From NCBI GenBank assembly GCA_033977485.1, contig CM066998.1, positions 28,645,501 through 28,709,500 on the forward strand: DNA of 64,000 nt, given 5' to 3'. A program made the position numbers and the translations under genes. Position 1 is the stretch's first letter; every line of letters begins with the position of its first letter. Origin of the DNA: Hydrangea macrophylla. Taxonomy: Eukaryota > Streptophyta > Magnoliopsida > Cornales > Hydrangeaceae. The notes beneath the pieces are model-generated. The model was not told the DNA's origin. It searched no databases and was given only the letters and a program-made list of their open reading frames with translations. Shown here in pieces: positions 10,760 through 21,699 of this stretch.

Positions 10760-11838
10760 ATCCTACCACATTTGAAGAGACAATGGCTAATGTTGATTCA
10801 GCTCACTGGGTTAAAGCTATGAAGTCTGAATTGGAATCTATCGATTCTAATCAGGTTTGGGATCTTGTAGAACTTTCAGCCAATATTAAACCCATTGGCT
10901 GTAAGTGGGTCTGTAAGAGGAAAAGAGCATCTGATGGAAATGTTGAGACCTTCAAGGCAAGGCTTGTAGCAAAAAGTTATACTCAGAGGGAGGGCATTGA
11001 CTATGAGAAAACCTTCTCGCCAGCCATGTTCAAGTCCATCAGAATACTTCTATCCATTGCTGCATGCCTAGATTATGAGATCTGGCAGATGGACATCAAG
11101 ACTGCATTCTTAAATGGCAATCTAGGGGAGGAAATCTACATGCAACAACAAGAAGGGTTCATAGCTAGTGGGAAAGATAGCTTGGTATGTAAGTTGTAAA
11201 AGTCCATTTATGGGTTTAAACAGGCATCCAGGAGTTGGAACATTCGTTTTGTCCAAGCAGTCAAGTCATTTGGTTTCATATAGAATCTGGATGAACCTTA
11301 TGTATACAAGAAGTGTGAAGGAAAAGTGGTGGCCATTCTTATTCTCTATGTTGATGATATTCTACTCATTGGGAATGATGCAGAAGCATTGTCAACGGTT
11401 AAGGTTTGGCTAGCTAGTACTTTTGATATGAAGGATCTAAGAGAGGCGAGCTATATCCTTTGGATAAAGTTCTTTCGAGATCGCAAGCGAAAGATAATGG
11501 GATTATCTCAAGCTAGTTATATCGATAAGGTGCTAACTTGGTTTTCAATGGCCAATTCGAAGAATGGTTTGTTACCTTTCAGGTATAGATTAGCATTCTC
11601 CAAGGACCAGTGTCCAAAGACACAAGAGGAGAGGAATCGCATGGCAAGAGTTCCTTATGCTTCTGCAATGGGAAGTCTCATGTATGCGATGTTATACACT
11701 CGACCAAATATCTGCTTTGCCTTTTGCATGGTTAGCAGGTATCAATCGAATCCAGATCCAGAGCACTGGACAACCGTTAATCACATTCTTATGTACTTGA
11801 GAAGGACTAAAGATTTATATGTTTATGTACAGCAGTGA
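10760..11838 (+). pseudogene. Copia reverse transcriptase remnant
   Basis: A single frame carries the whole domain with two in-frame stops (11197-11199 and 11281-11283). Recognisable motifs in order: MKSELESIDSNQVWDLVE, PIGCKWVCKRKR, FKARLVAKSYTQREGIDY, QMDIKTAFLNGNL (first catalytic Asp), KSIYGFKQASRSWN, and ILYVDDILLIGND with the catalytic YVDD. It ends with YLRRTKDLYV. This is typical RVT_2-type RT that copies element RNA into cDNA in virus-like particles. The stops make it non-functional. Confidence 0.92.
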
Positions 11839-12275
11839 TGAGTTAATTCCAGTAGGATACACTGACTCGGACTTTATGTCAGATAAAGATTCAAGGAAGT
11901 CGACGTCCGAACATCTCTTTACCTTGGGAGGTGGTACTGTTAGTTGAAGGAACATTGAGCAGAAGTGCATTGCAGACTTAACTACAGAAGCTGAGTTTGT
12001 AGCTGCTTGTGAAACTACAAAGGAAGTTATTTGGCTCAAGAAGTTTCTCATAGAACTCGAGGTAGTACCAGCATCGCTGTCACCTATTACGCTATAATGT
12101 GATAATAGAGGGGCAGTGGCTCAGTCCAAGGAACCACGGAAAGGGAAAGCACGTAGAGCGAAAATATCATCTAATCCAAGATATAGTTCAATGTGGAGAT
12201 GTGACTGTCAGCAAAATTGCCACCTCTAACAATTTTGCGGATCCGCTTACAAAGGCCTTGCCATAGAAGGTCTTT
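11820..12275 (+). pseudogene. Copia RNase H remnant
   Basis: Frame-shifted from the RT frame. Reads SDELIPVGYTDSDFMSD, TSEHLFTLGGGTVS, a stop, then KCIADLTTEAEFVAACETTK and VIWLKKFLIELE. The TDSD and TEAEF acidic residues are those of copia RNase H, which removes RNA from the RNA:DNA hybrid. Further stops follow near 12095. Confidence 0.85.
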
Positions 12276-12330
12276 GATCGTCATCTAGATAGTTTAGGTC
12301 TCAGATGTAGTCCTGAATGGTTATGAGTGC

Positions 12331-12432
12331 AAGTGGGAGTTTGTTGGGTTTGTGCCCTCAAACCACTACTTTATGTATGAGACATTGATATTTTAATATA
12401 TGGATATCAATTTTACATTCCATTATGTATAT
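12331..12432 (+). repeat. Copia polypurine tract and truncated 3' LTR
   Basis: The purine stretch AAGTGGGAG (12331-12339) is followed by TGTTGGGTTTGTGCCC at 12342, the usual copia PPT/LTR junction. LTR sequence stops near 12432 where gypsy pol codons begin, marking a deletion or insertion junction. Confidence 0.7.
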
Positions 12433-13017
12433 TTCTTTCATGAAGAAGAGAGCGAAGAGGATAAAGCAAAGGGGGAAGACCCAAAAAATGAGGAAGAGCT
12501 AGAGAACGAAGAAGAAATTGAGGGTCTACCAGGCTGCGATACTATAGAGCTCAAAGAAGGGGTTAACAAAGAATGGGTGTTCGAGTCTAATGATAGGTAT
12601 CCCCCCTCCTCAGAGTCTGTAATGTCCCATATGAGGCGTCTTAATATTTTTATGTCTGTTGTAATCACTCCAAAGAATATTAATCAGAACATGACCAGCT
12701 CTGCTTACTCGACTACGCATAATAATGAATGTGATATGTGCAACCAATGTGATGAAATACCAGATGAATTACAAAAATTAATTGAAAAAGAAAATGAATC
12801 TGCATGCAAAATCAATGAGAGCACTTTGACGATTAATCTGGGAAATCAAAGTAATACCCAAAATGTTTTTATTGGCTTTACACTTAGCGATGAGGAAATC
12901 AAAGAATTAATTAATCTATCAAATCAATTCAAAGATGTTTTTGCATGGTCTTATGATGATATGCCAGGAATTTATCCAAAGATAGTGCAACATAATATCC
13001 ATCTCTTCCTAAATTAA
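12433..13017 (+). pseudogene. Ty3-gypsy pol fragment between protease and RT
   Basis: About 190 codons. An acidic stretch (EEESEEDKAKGEDPKNEEEL) precedes LTINLGNQSNTQNVFIG, then FTLSDEEIKELINLSNQF and KDVFAWSYDDMPGI. The last block is the well-known segment just before the gypsy reverse transcriptase in Tat-type elements. A stop at 13015 follows HNIHLFLN, and the antisense gene begins 13 bp later, so the catalytic domains were deleted. Confidence 0.8.
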
Positions 13018-13029
13018 GAGAGTAGTTAC

Positions 13030-15527
13030 CTAAGTGACATCCATCAGAGGGAAGTTATGCATGAGCGAATTTAACCGAAAGTTATTATAGCCATCAGGGC
13101 CCTCTACAAAGTTCACCATGTCCTCCCCAGACAGGGCTGTGATGAAATCATCATGGTCAAGGGTCTCGGTACTCCTCATAGTAGTTGGGGGACCCCTAAG
13201 CACATAAAAGACGGGAGTAGCAAGAGATTGCCTCGTCACCCTTTCGTCCAAATACCACTCTCTGTAGGCTTCTCCCACCATTAAGATCCTCATTCTGGCA
13301 AGGCCCGAAGCAGCCTGGCGCTCTACACTAGCTTTGGGGAGGGCTGCTAACCATTGATTCCAAATCACATGGACGTCCAGTAGGTTGGTGAGGATGTTTT
13401 TGTAGCCAACAAAGTTGTAGGCCCCCACTTTTCGACCCGTTGCTTCTTTTCTCCACTTTAAGCCCTGAGGTAGAATAGAGGCCTCATTTTCTCTGGTGTT
13501 GGGAGCCCTCATATGAAGATACTCATGGGACCATATCTGCGAAGAAAAAATAATAAAGGGTAAATCCAATGGCCAGAATGCAATCAAGAGAGAATTTTGA
13601 GAAATCTAAGAAAGAAAAGAAAAAATAATAATAATAATAAATGGTTAATGAATGAAAAATGAAGAGAAGGTTTTACCTCCCAGGCTCTCCAATCCCCGCC
13701 AGTGGAGGAGAAATTTCACCTGAAAACCTCGCTCATGTGGCGATAGAGGGTGGCCAACCTTGCCCCTCCCCAATTATACTGGGGGATGCGATCGATGTCC
13801 TCTAAAGATGCCAAGGATGCCAAATTAATCCGATCCCCTCTGGTGCTCATCAGGGAATAGCCTAGCACATACATAATAAAGGCCCTAATCATCTGATCAT
13901 TGGTGAACACATGGCTCCTGAATGTGTTCATAAACCACTTCGCCGGAATAATAAACTCCCCGGGATGGGCTCCAAGGAGGTCGATGATCGATATGCTCAT
14001 GCTGACTTGTGAGATCATCATAGCGAGTCATAAGGAGGCCGCCAAATGGGATACCGGTGGTCTTGGCAAAGTCTAGTAGGGTCATTGTCAATTCCCTGAA
14101 TAGCATATGAAAAGTATTTGTGGTGTCCCACCATCGCTCTGCCGGGGCTTGGATCTGAGTCATATCATTTGAACTCCTCTAATAATTGTACGAAGAGCCC
14201 AAAACCCGCATTATTAATCCCAGTCCTAACATCGTCAGAGAGCTCATTCTACAATCTACATGCATGGGCTAAGCTCCCGTGGTCCTTAAGGGCGGCCTCA
14301 GGCATTTGAAAAGAAAAGAAACAAAAAAAGATAAGGTTAGAAATAAAAAGAGAGGTAATGGAAAAGGTAAGTAATAGTAATAAGAGCAATGAAGTCTGGA
14401 AATAAAAGTAAAATAAATTCTTGAGTCACAGTGACTTCATGTCATAAAAAAAAAAGAATTTCTTTTTGAGTCGTAGCGACTCCGTGATTTCGTGAAATAT
14501 GAAATTCTTGTGAGTCATAGCAATTTTGTGATTTTGTAAAAAGAAATTCTTTTGAGTCGCAACGACTCCATGTTTTGTAAAAAGAAGTTCTTATGAGTCG
14601 CAACGACTCCATAAAATGAATTCTTGAGTTCTAATAAAATGTAAAATAAATCACTGAATCTTAGTGACTCCATGATTTTGTAAAATTGAATTCTTGAGTC
14701 TGAGTAATTCCATGATTTTTGAAAAATAAGTTCTCAGTCCTAGCGACTCCTTGATCTTGAAAATTTTTAATTTTTTTTTAAGTTTGAATGACCCCATGAT
14801 TCTGTGAAGTTGGATTCTTGAGTCCGAACAACTCCGTGATTTTGAAAAAATGAATTCTCGAGTCTTAGCGACTCCATGATTTTGAAGAATAAATTTTAAA
14901 GTCCAAGTGATTTCGTGATTTTGTGAAAAGATAAATTTTAGGTTCTTGAGTCTTAGCGACTCCACGATTTGGAAAAAATGGATTCTCGAGTCCTAGCGAC
15001 TTCATGTTTGTAAAAATGGAATCCTGAGTCTAAAAGACTCTGTGATCATGAATTTTGAGTTCGTATGTGTGCATGCAATACGAATCAACCTAATCTAGGT
15101 AAAGTCTAAATGCTCAACATGAAATATAGTGAAGTAATAAAATTTTGGGGCATGGTTTCGATATGAAATCAATGAATTTCGAACAAATGAGCAAGTAAGG
15201 GCATAATCTTAGAGTTCGCGCATGATCACAATGCCTAGTAATTCATTCAAGATCAATCTAAAAAGGGGGGGGGGATGATGATAGTTTGGGCATATCAAAA
15301 TGCACAAAATCAAAGGGCATATCATACATGCATTAGGCATCATATACCACATTGCATTACATTCATCGTCTAAAAAGAGTAAGAGGATTTGAGATTATAC
15401 CAGTTTTGTTGAATGCCCGTACCGAGAGATATTCCCCGGGGTCGGCGAGGAGAAGCGACGAACTATGACCAGCAGAGGGCTTATATTTCTTCCTCGAGGG
15501 CCCATGAGAGCCTGAACCATTGGCCAT
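13030..15527 (-). pseudogene. Antisense plant mobile domain (PMD) gene in element G
   Basis: A three-exon model reads leftward. Exon 1 starts at ATG 15527-15525 (MANGSGSHGPSRKKYKPSAG) and ends near 15403 at a GTATAA donor. Exon 2 (about 14290-13677) contains NAGFGLFVQLLEEFK, RWWDTTNTFHMLFRELTMTL, then FMNTFRSHVFTNDQMIRAF and QYNWGGARLATLYRHMSEVF, the hallmarks of the plant mobile domain. Exon 3 (13536-13030) has IWSHEYLHMRAPN and EAYREWYLDERVTRQS. The intron 13676-13537 has a clean GT...AG. At least two frame changes and one stop (after MSEVFR) break it. PMD proteins in plant nuclei are linked to silencing. Antisense position between pol and the 3' LTR fits the extra antisense ORFs known from Tat elements. 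Confidence 0.8.
14400..15060. repeat. Tandem repeat inside the PMD gene's first intron
   Basis: Degenerate units of about 50-60 bp with GAATTCTTGAGTC(C/T)TAGCGACTCC followed by ATGATTTTG(T/A)AAAA, about eleven copies. Each holds the inverted pair GAGTC...GACTC. It lies between predicted exons 1 and 2 of the antisense gene. Confidence 0.8.
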
Positions 15528-15816
15528 TCGTATGAATCTATAAGAAAAACATGAAATGTTAAGATTGTATGAGAAATTTGGAGAAAACAACAAGAAAGTA
15601 AAAAACTAACTATGATTTCAACCATGAATCAAGTTAAAGGTACAATCTTGATATGAGAAGAAGTAGACATTCCTTGATTTGAGGGATTGGTGAGATAGAA
15701 ATTAAGAGGAAGTGAGATCCTAGAGAGAAATCATATGAAAGAGAGGTGAGGAAATGAGAAAGAAAAGAAAAGAAATTATGTTTTAAGCACACTGCAATGG
15801 CAAACGGTGAAAAGCC

Positions 15817-16006
15817 AGTGGCACTCAGCGAGTGCCGCGCGGCAGTAAGTGACTACCGCACCAACATTTAGTGACTGATGCCGCAAAGTCACCGAGTGCC
15901 GCTGGGAGTAACAGCTGGCCCTCCCCCCAAAATTTTTCATATTCGTATTGGGGACCACAGAATTTTGCCTAGATGTCCCCCAAGGTTTTCCCTCATTTTA
16001 TATAAA
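15817..16006 (+). promoter_or_regulatory. Promoter-like fragment H: GC palindrome array plus TATA
   Basis: Four to five units of 21-22 bp with GTGCCGC/TACCGC/TGCCGC cores (15817-15912) are followed, 87 bp after the final GTAAC, by TATATAAA at 15999. Element G's own LTR has the same kind of array ending in GTAAC exactly 87 bp before its TATATAAG. H lies head-to-head with the antisense PMD gene, whose start is about 290 bp to the left. It is probably a relict LTR promoter. Confidence 0.55.
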
Positions 16007-16039
16007 CCCCCAAGATTTGAAAAATAATTTTTATAACCC

Positions 16040-16740
16040 TTTTCATAAGCTGAATTTTGACCCCTGATTTTGAAATTTGAATCGAATTCGAGTCTGATTG
16101 ACTCCTGACTTTGAAATTTGATTTAATTAAAGTCTGTTTGACTCTTGATTTCTGAAACCTGAATTGAATTTGAGTCTAGTCAACTCCTAATTTCAAAAAA
16201 TTTTGATTAGACTACCGAATTTTTAGGAATTAAACTGGATCGAGTCTGACTGAGTCCAGATTTTGAAATTTGAAATAAATATTGAGTCTAATTGACTCCT
16301 GATTGGAAATAATTTGAATAACTCTTGATTTTGATTTGATTGAAGTCTATCTGACTCATGATTTTGAAATTTCAATTGAATTCGAGTCGGATTGACTCCC
16401 GACTCTGAAATTTTATATAATTAAAGTCTGATTGACTCCTGATTGCGAGAAATTGATTTGAGTCAAATTGACTCTGAATTTTGAAGAATTGAATAATTTT
16501 GAATTGAATTTGAGTCTGATTGACTCCTAATTTTTGAAATTTAATTGAATATGAGTATGATTGACTCTCAATTTTGGAAAATTGAATCAATTGAATTCTG
16601 GTTGACTTCTGATTTTGAAAATTAATATGATTCGAGTCTGAATGACTCCTGATTTGTGAAAATTTGAGTTAATTTGAGTTTGATTGACTCCTGATTTCAA
16701 AAAATTGATTTGAAATCGAGTTGACTCCTAAATCCTAGGA
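16040..16740. repeat. TGACTCCTGA tandem repeat field
   Basis: About twelve degenerate units of about 55-60 bp containing GAGTCTGATTGACTCCTGATTTTG followed by AAATTTGAATTGAAT-like spacers. Related in its GAGTC...GACTC pairing to the intron repeat at 14.4-15.1 kb, suggesting both derive from one ancestral repeat. Confidence 0.75.
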
Positions 16741-16894
16741 ATCTAGAATTGAATTAAGCCACCATTAACCTCGCTTTTTGAATATAACGGATTTATATTC
16801 TCAATTCTCGTAATAGATTCACGATTATCTAAGTTAAGGATGTAACGGATTTGCATTCTCAATTCTCGTAATGGATTTGCGTCAACCTCGGTCT

Positions 16895-17545
16895 GGGAGT
16901 ATAAGGAACGCAGCGTATCTTAGTCTTTCAAGCAACTTAGCTCCTAATTCGACACCAGAGTATAAGGCGCGTAGCGCATCTCGGTCGATTAGATGATTCT
17001 CTAGAAGACACTGGAGTATGAGGCACATAGCGCGTCTCAGTCTTTTTAACAGCTCGGTTCCTGATTCGACACCGGATTATAAGGCACACAACGCATCTCA
17101 GTCGATCAGATGATTTTTAGAAGACACCAGAGTATAATGAGCGCAGCGCATCTTAGTCTTTCAAGCAACTCAGTTCCTGATTCAACTCCAAAGTATAAGG
17201 CGCGCAGTGCATCTCAATCGATCAGATGATATTTGGAAGACACCGGAGTACAAGGCACGAAACGCATCTCAGTCTTTCAAGCAGCTCAGTTTCTGATTCG
17301 ACACCGGAGTATAAGGCGCGTAGTGCATCTCAGTCGATCAGATGATTCTCGAGAAGACACTGGAGTATAAGGCACACATCGTATCTCAGTCTTTTTAGCA
17401 ACTCAGTTCCTGATTTGACACCAGAGTATAAGGCGCAAAGCGCTTCTCAGTCGATCAGATGATTCTTGAAAGACACAAGGGTATAAGGCGTGAAGCGCAT
17501 CTCAGTCTTTCCATCAGATAGTGTAAGGCATGAAACGCATCTGCA
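16895..17545. repeat. GTATAAGGCGCG tandem repeat field
   Basis: Twelve copies of GTATAAGGCRCG(T/C)AGCGCATCT at about 45-70 bp intervals. Alternate copies are followed by CAGTCGATCAGATGATT or by CAGTCTTT(C/T)AAGCA, so the true unit is a dimer of about 115 bp. AGCGCAT/GCGC pairs give each unit a short palindrome. Confidence 0.8.
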
Positions 17546-17742
17546 TCAAACATGACTCTCCTGAAGTCGGACGACATTATAGTATATAATTTAAGGCGTA
17601 TGACACATTCTTGTCACTAGAGGAAGCTGTATGATTTTGAATCTTGAAGAGCATAGGGCATGAGATTTCGTGGGCACGTGCATCACGATAGGATAGGTGC
17701 ATTCATCCATATGAATTTTTGTGCTTGTGTGTGATCCCTTGT

Positions 17743-17792
17743 CTGAACTACGCTCTGGTCTGATTCCCGTTGGGATACATAGGCAGCTCATC
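17743..17792 (+). other. Conserved 3' stem-loop motif of the G/F family
   Basis: GAACTACGCTCTGGTCTGAT then TCCCGTTGGGATACATAGGCA. A TCCC/GGGA stem sits in the middle. The same 45-bp motif lies at the same relative place in F (63717) and is amplified in F at 60.7-61.05 kb. Confidence 0.65.
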
Positions 17793-17937
17793 ATTGAGCA
17801 CGACAAGCACTGACCATCTGTGCGACTATTTTTGCAATATACTTTGTTTTTACTTGAATTTGATAGTTCGTTCAAAGGCTTGTCTTCACATAGGCTTTGA
17901 AATTCACTTGTGATACGCGTTGCTTCACAAGCTCTGC

Positions 17938-17954
17938 TAAAGAGGCGGGCAAAC
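17938..17954 (+). promoter_or_regulatory. Element G polypurine tract
   Basis: AAAGAGGCGGGCAAAC directly precedes the LTR start TATAGACACCCC. Element F has AAAGAGGGGCAAAC before TGTAGACACCCC. G's C within the purine run and TA instead of TG at the LTR start are decay. Confidence 0.8.
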
Positions 17955-18267
17955 TATAGACACCCCAATTTTGACCGACCGTCGAATTCAAGGGATGGTT
18001 ACCTCTAGACCGATGATGACAGCGTCCGGCAAAATTCGAATGTTTTTTAAGTGATTCAAGTTCTTTGGAGAGTTTCTCAGCCCTAATAAAAATTTTCAAA
18101 AAGAAAGGGAGAGAAAAAGGATAAGGGAAATCGGGCATTCGGGAAATCCGAATATGAAATACATATGAGAAAGATGATTTGAAAGTTAATTTCAAAATAA
18201 AAAAACATAGGAATGGTTTTGAAAAAAGAGAGAAAAGGAAAATAGAAAAGAATTTTGAAAAGAAAAT

Positions 18268-18311
<44 letters not shown>

Positions 18312-21101
18312 AATTTTGAAAAGTAAAGGAAAAGAAACGAAAAGAAAAATAATATATATATATAAGTAATCCATAAAGTATATATATTGGTATATAAATA
18401 TATAGTAATATACATTAAGTATATAATTGAAGATAAAAAAATTTGGAATTCTGTTAGCTATGGCACGCGGCATCGCGAGTGCGGCACCGACATTCAGTGT
18501 ATGCCGGAACGGCATTCACTAAGTGTCGCAGACAACTCAGTGAGTGCCACTCACTGTAACAGGCTGTTTTTCTCAAATAAGTATGGAATATCCTTGCACA
18601 TGAATTTTTTACCCGAATTTACCCAATTGACCCTGTGAGAGTGGCCTATATAAGTGGATCTCCACCTCCATTGTTGGGATCCTTTTTTAAAAGCAAGAAT
18701 TATACATAGAATATACATACAAGAGAGAGAGATTAAGAGAGAAATCAAGAGATTTTGAAGAACTCAAGAGTTTTCTTTGAAGAATTTGAAGAGGAAGTTG
18801 GAGAACTTGGAAGATCTTCACTAAACAAGAAGAAATCCTTGAGGTTATAGAGGTAACCTTCTAATCCTACCTAGAATTAGGATAAAATTCAATCACAATT
18901 CATAGATTTAGGACCTTTTCACATTTTCAAAAATTCTCTTCCTACATCATTTCATCACACACCATATAGAATTGTGATTCAATTTTTTTTTATTTGCCTA
19001 CATTAATTTGGATCTAAATAGAGCTTTGGATTTAAGAATAAAAGAGATTTTTTTAACTTGAATATTCAAATAAGCCTTGTTCATTTCTTGTTTAGATTTT
19101 CTCTTAAGGTCTGTGACATCTTTAATATCTCATGGGATCCTTTTGAGTTTGATCTCTCAATTCCTTATGATCCTATGATTTACATAGGGATTAAGGATTG
19201 ATTATGGTTATATCCACACATGTTTGGATAGGTCCAAGTCTTAGTTTATGATTTGGATCTTCCAACTAGGAATCTCATGGAATCCTCTCCATGTTTCATA
19301 GAGATTTATGTGGTTTGGTTATGTTTAGCCTCCAAGGACCATTAATTTGAGAGGATTTTAGGATACAATAAGTCCATATCCGTTAAGGATCATCAACTTG
19401 AGAGAGGGATTTGACTTAATAACTTTTATGACTTGAATATTGGTATTGGTGCAATGAATTCATGAACCCACTGTGATCAAAGATTTTTAATTATATCATG
19501 GTCCATGGGAATTGAATGAGACCAATTGGAAAATGTTCATAGCTCATGTACATATCACTAGATTTTTTGTTTTGATGAGACTATACTTAGGACGGTTTGG
19601 TCTTATGATTTGTGAACTAATCACTCTCTATCCAAAATTTCATAATAGTAAGTCCATTTTAAAGTTAGAAGATCAAGACCTTAATTAAGCTTTCTTGACC
19701 TTAAATAAATTTTTCTATGGAGTTTAATGTGTTCATACGATCCCTAAAAAGATTAGGGTCATTCGGATTTGTTTACTATTTTTAGAAAATCACACAAAAT
19801 CTATGGACAGAGAGTTGTTAAATTCTGAGTGATGTCCGGTTATGACCCTATTCCCAGAGATTGAACTATTGGATCTTTAATTTTCTTTTTGGGTTGGAAA
19901 CTAGACTCACAGAGGCATAACATACTCAAAAATCACTAAAATCCAACGGTTGGAAGTATGTTTTTTTTTCTATTTTTTAAAGTTTGGTCTGCTCTCTAAA
20001 TTCTGGTAATCCTGTCACAGTTTTGATAAATCTTGTTAACTCTAACTTAAATGCTTTCCTAATGCCTTAGGGCTTAGACCATGTTTTAATAATGGATAAT
20101 AGGACTTAGATTCAGAGGCTAAATGATCCAAATCAATGAATTGTTCATATCTCATTCTTGTTCATGTCCATGCATTCATTTAATGTATGTTAGTACTTGT
20201 AATTAGGACATATTCTTGGTTTAAGTTGCATCTAATTAAACTTAGTTGAATATAATTATAGGTTCCTTCTGACCAAGTTGAGACTATACCATCTCTATAT
20301 GAACATTACATTGGCTCCTAGTTGAGACTTGTATATCTATAGAGGTGTTATGCCTCCAACTAATTAGAAGGACTTCATAATTATATCAACTCTTCCTATG
20401 CTTAGTGGAATTAAGCTAGAAATTTAAGCATGTTATTTTGGACTCTATAGTATATCTTTTTCAAAGCATGTGGACTAACCCTTTGTTTTGTATCGCTATT
20501 GAGATATGATTTCTGAACCCCTCACTAGTTTATTTTATTCTTTGATTTTAATTGATTTTTGACTTCATGTGCGACACCTTAAATTAGGATTTGCCTTATG
20601 TGTATATATGTGTTAGAGACCCTTTTTCTAGGTTATCTTTCTATTCGTATTCATTGCACGTTTCAATATTGCAGCTGGATCCTGGGTAAGTAAGTTTCCT
20701 AGTTCTTTATTTGCATGTCATCTTGCTTGCTACTTGAATTATGTGGTTTTGAATGATATCTTATCGTTAGCAATCTTACACCCTTATAGACATGCTTTTG
20801 TGATGTATATGTATATATGTATTTGTTGAGGGCATGCTTAGATTTATAATTCGATTAAAAAGGATGTTGGGTAGAGGCCTATCACAAGATAGGATGAGAG
20901 GGGGTGTTTTAGTCCGCCGGGCTCCTTCCCCTCTCATTCCATAATCCTCGGACCTTGAAATTTCTAGTTTCCAAAAAGATCAGCTTGCTTTTAAAATGGT
21001 TACTTAATTTTCTTTTAAAAAAAATTAAGTGGCGACTTATTTTTTTGAATTTGGAAAAGTTTTAAATGAAAAGCGTAGGTAAAACTGCGAATATCCATAC
21101 A
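17955..21101 (+). repeat. Element G 3' LTR
   Basis: About 3.15 kb. Start (T[G>A]TAGACACCCCAATTTTG), the late block GGTGTTTTAGTC ... GGCTCCTTCC ... AAGTGGCGACT (20900-21030) and the end TCCATACA mirror element F's 5' LTR, although most of the body is diverged. Contains a (GA)n tract (18272-18306), the palindrome array (18455-18560), TATATAAG at 18647-18654, and a long AT-rich transcribed part without coding. Element A's truncated RT begins immediately after it. Confidence 0.75.
18455..18560 (+). repeat. Palindromic array in G LTR upstream of TATA
   Basis: Units of 20-24 bp: GTGCGGCACCGACATTCAGT, GTATGCCGGAACGGCATTCA, GTGTCGCAGACAACTCAGTGA (first 20 shown by pattern), GTGCCACTCACTGTAAC. Ends 87 bp before TATATAAG. 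Same design as in H and in F's LTR. Confidence 0.7.
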
Positions 21102-21330
21102 ACATCTTAGTTGGTGCCATCCTACATGGAGTCTTAGATACCAACAATGTGCTAGGTACTAGTTCCACACAGAAGCCTATTTTTCTTTTCGGTGGAAGTC
21201 CTTTAATATACTGGAATACATCCTGAAAGTCATGCACGGTAGGAATCTGATTCATCGTGTGTTCGGTACTCATACTTGTTCCTCCGATTGTAGCTAAACA
21301 ACTTGTTAGAAACATGTCGCTCGTTGGCTG
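21102..21330 (-). pseudogene. Gypsy RT N-terminal fragment
   Basis: Reads VHDFQDVFQYIKGLPPKRKI, GFCVELVPSTLLVSKTPCRM and APTKM. This is the conserved gypsy block (..DVFP..LPGLPP.R.IEF.I.LVPG..PIS..PYRMAP) that opens the RT. The catalytic core is missing because G's LTR starts here. Confidence 0.85.
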
Positions 21331-21341
21331 ACACTGAAATC

Positions 21342-21670
21342 TTATCGCCGGACGTCCGGGTTAGCACTGTACTTAGTCAACCAATCCATCCCTAGAATAA
21401 TGTCGAACTCTGACATTGACAGAATTACTAAGTCTGTTGGAAGATTCCTATCTCCCAAGGTCAATGAGCAATCCTTACACACTATACATAGCTTAACAAT
21501 CACTCCTAATGGTGACACAACATTAAGTATTGGCTTTTCTAAACCTAACTGATGCACTATCTTAATAGCAATAAATGAATGTACAACTCCAGTATCGAAT
21601 AAAGCTTTAAATAGGCTATAAAAGAGTACAAGCATACCTTCCAAATGCTATTGTTCATTAGAATTAAAAC
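21342..21670 (-). pseudogene. Gypsy aspartic protease fragment
   Basis: LFDTGVVHSFIAIKIVHQLG carries the DTG active site (GVV instead of the usual GAS), and EFDIILGMDWLTKYSA is the ILGMDWL flap-side motif. The protease would process Gag-Pol. The frame runs out in the neighbouring modules because of frameshifts. Confidence 0.85.
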
Positions 21671-21699
21671 CTGCTTCCCCTGGGATTATAGCATTTATC

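Larger units (their letters stand above)
9690..12432 (+). mobile_element. Broken Ty1-copia retrotransposon
   Basis: Order of remnants is integrase, reverse transcriptase, RNase H, polypurine tract, start of 3' LTR. Integrase before RT is diagnostic of the copia superfamily. Gag, the protease and the 5' LTR are missing, so it is 5'-truncated, and its 3' LTR is cut after about 90 bp where element G sequence starts. Stops and frameshifts are scattered throughout. Confidence 0.9.
12433..21101 (+). mobile_element. Element G: Tat-type gypsy derivative with antisense gene
   Basis: In order: a fragment of the gypsy pol linker (plus strand), an antisense plant-mobile-domain pseudogene, promoter-like fragment H, two tandem-repeat fields, a polypurine tract and a full-length 3.1-kb 3' LTR. 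RT, RNase H, integrase and the 5' LTR are absent. The 3' LTR ends at the point where element A's RT is cut, so G probably inserted into A before the left part was lost. LTR ends and the 3' motif match element F. Confidence 0.8.

Noticed and set aside
18083..18515. Hydrophobic Leu/Phe/Ser-rich minus frames
   Set aside because: Arise from the (GA)n and A-rich tract in G's LTR; no signal beyond low complexity.
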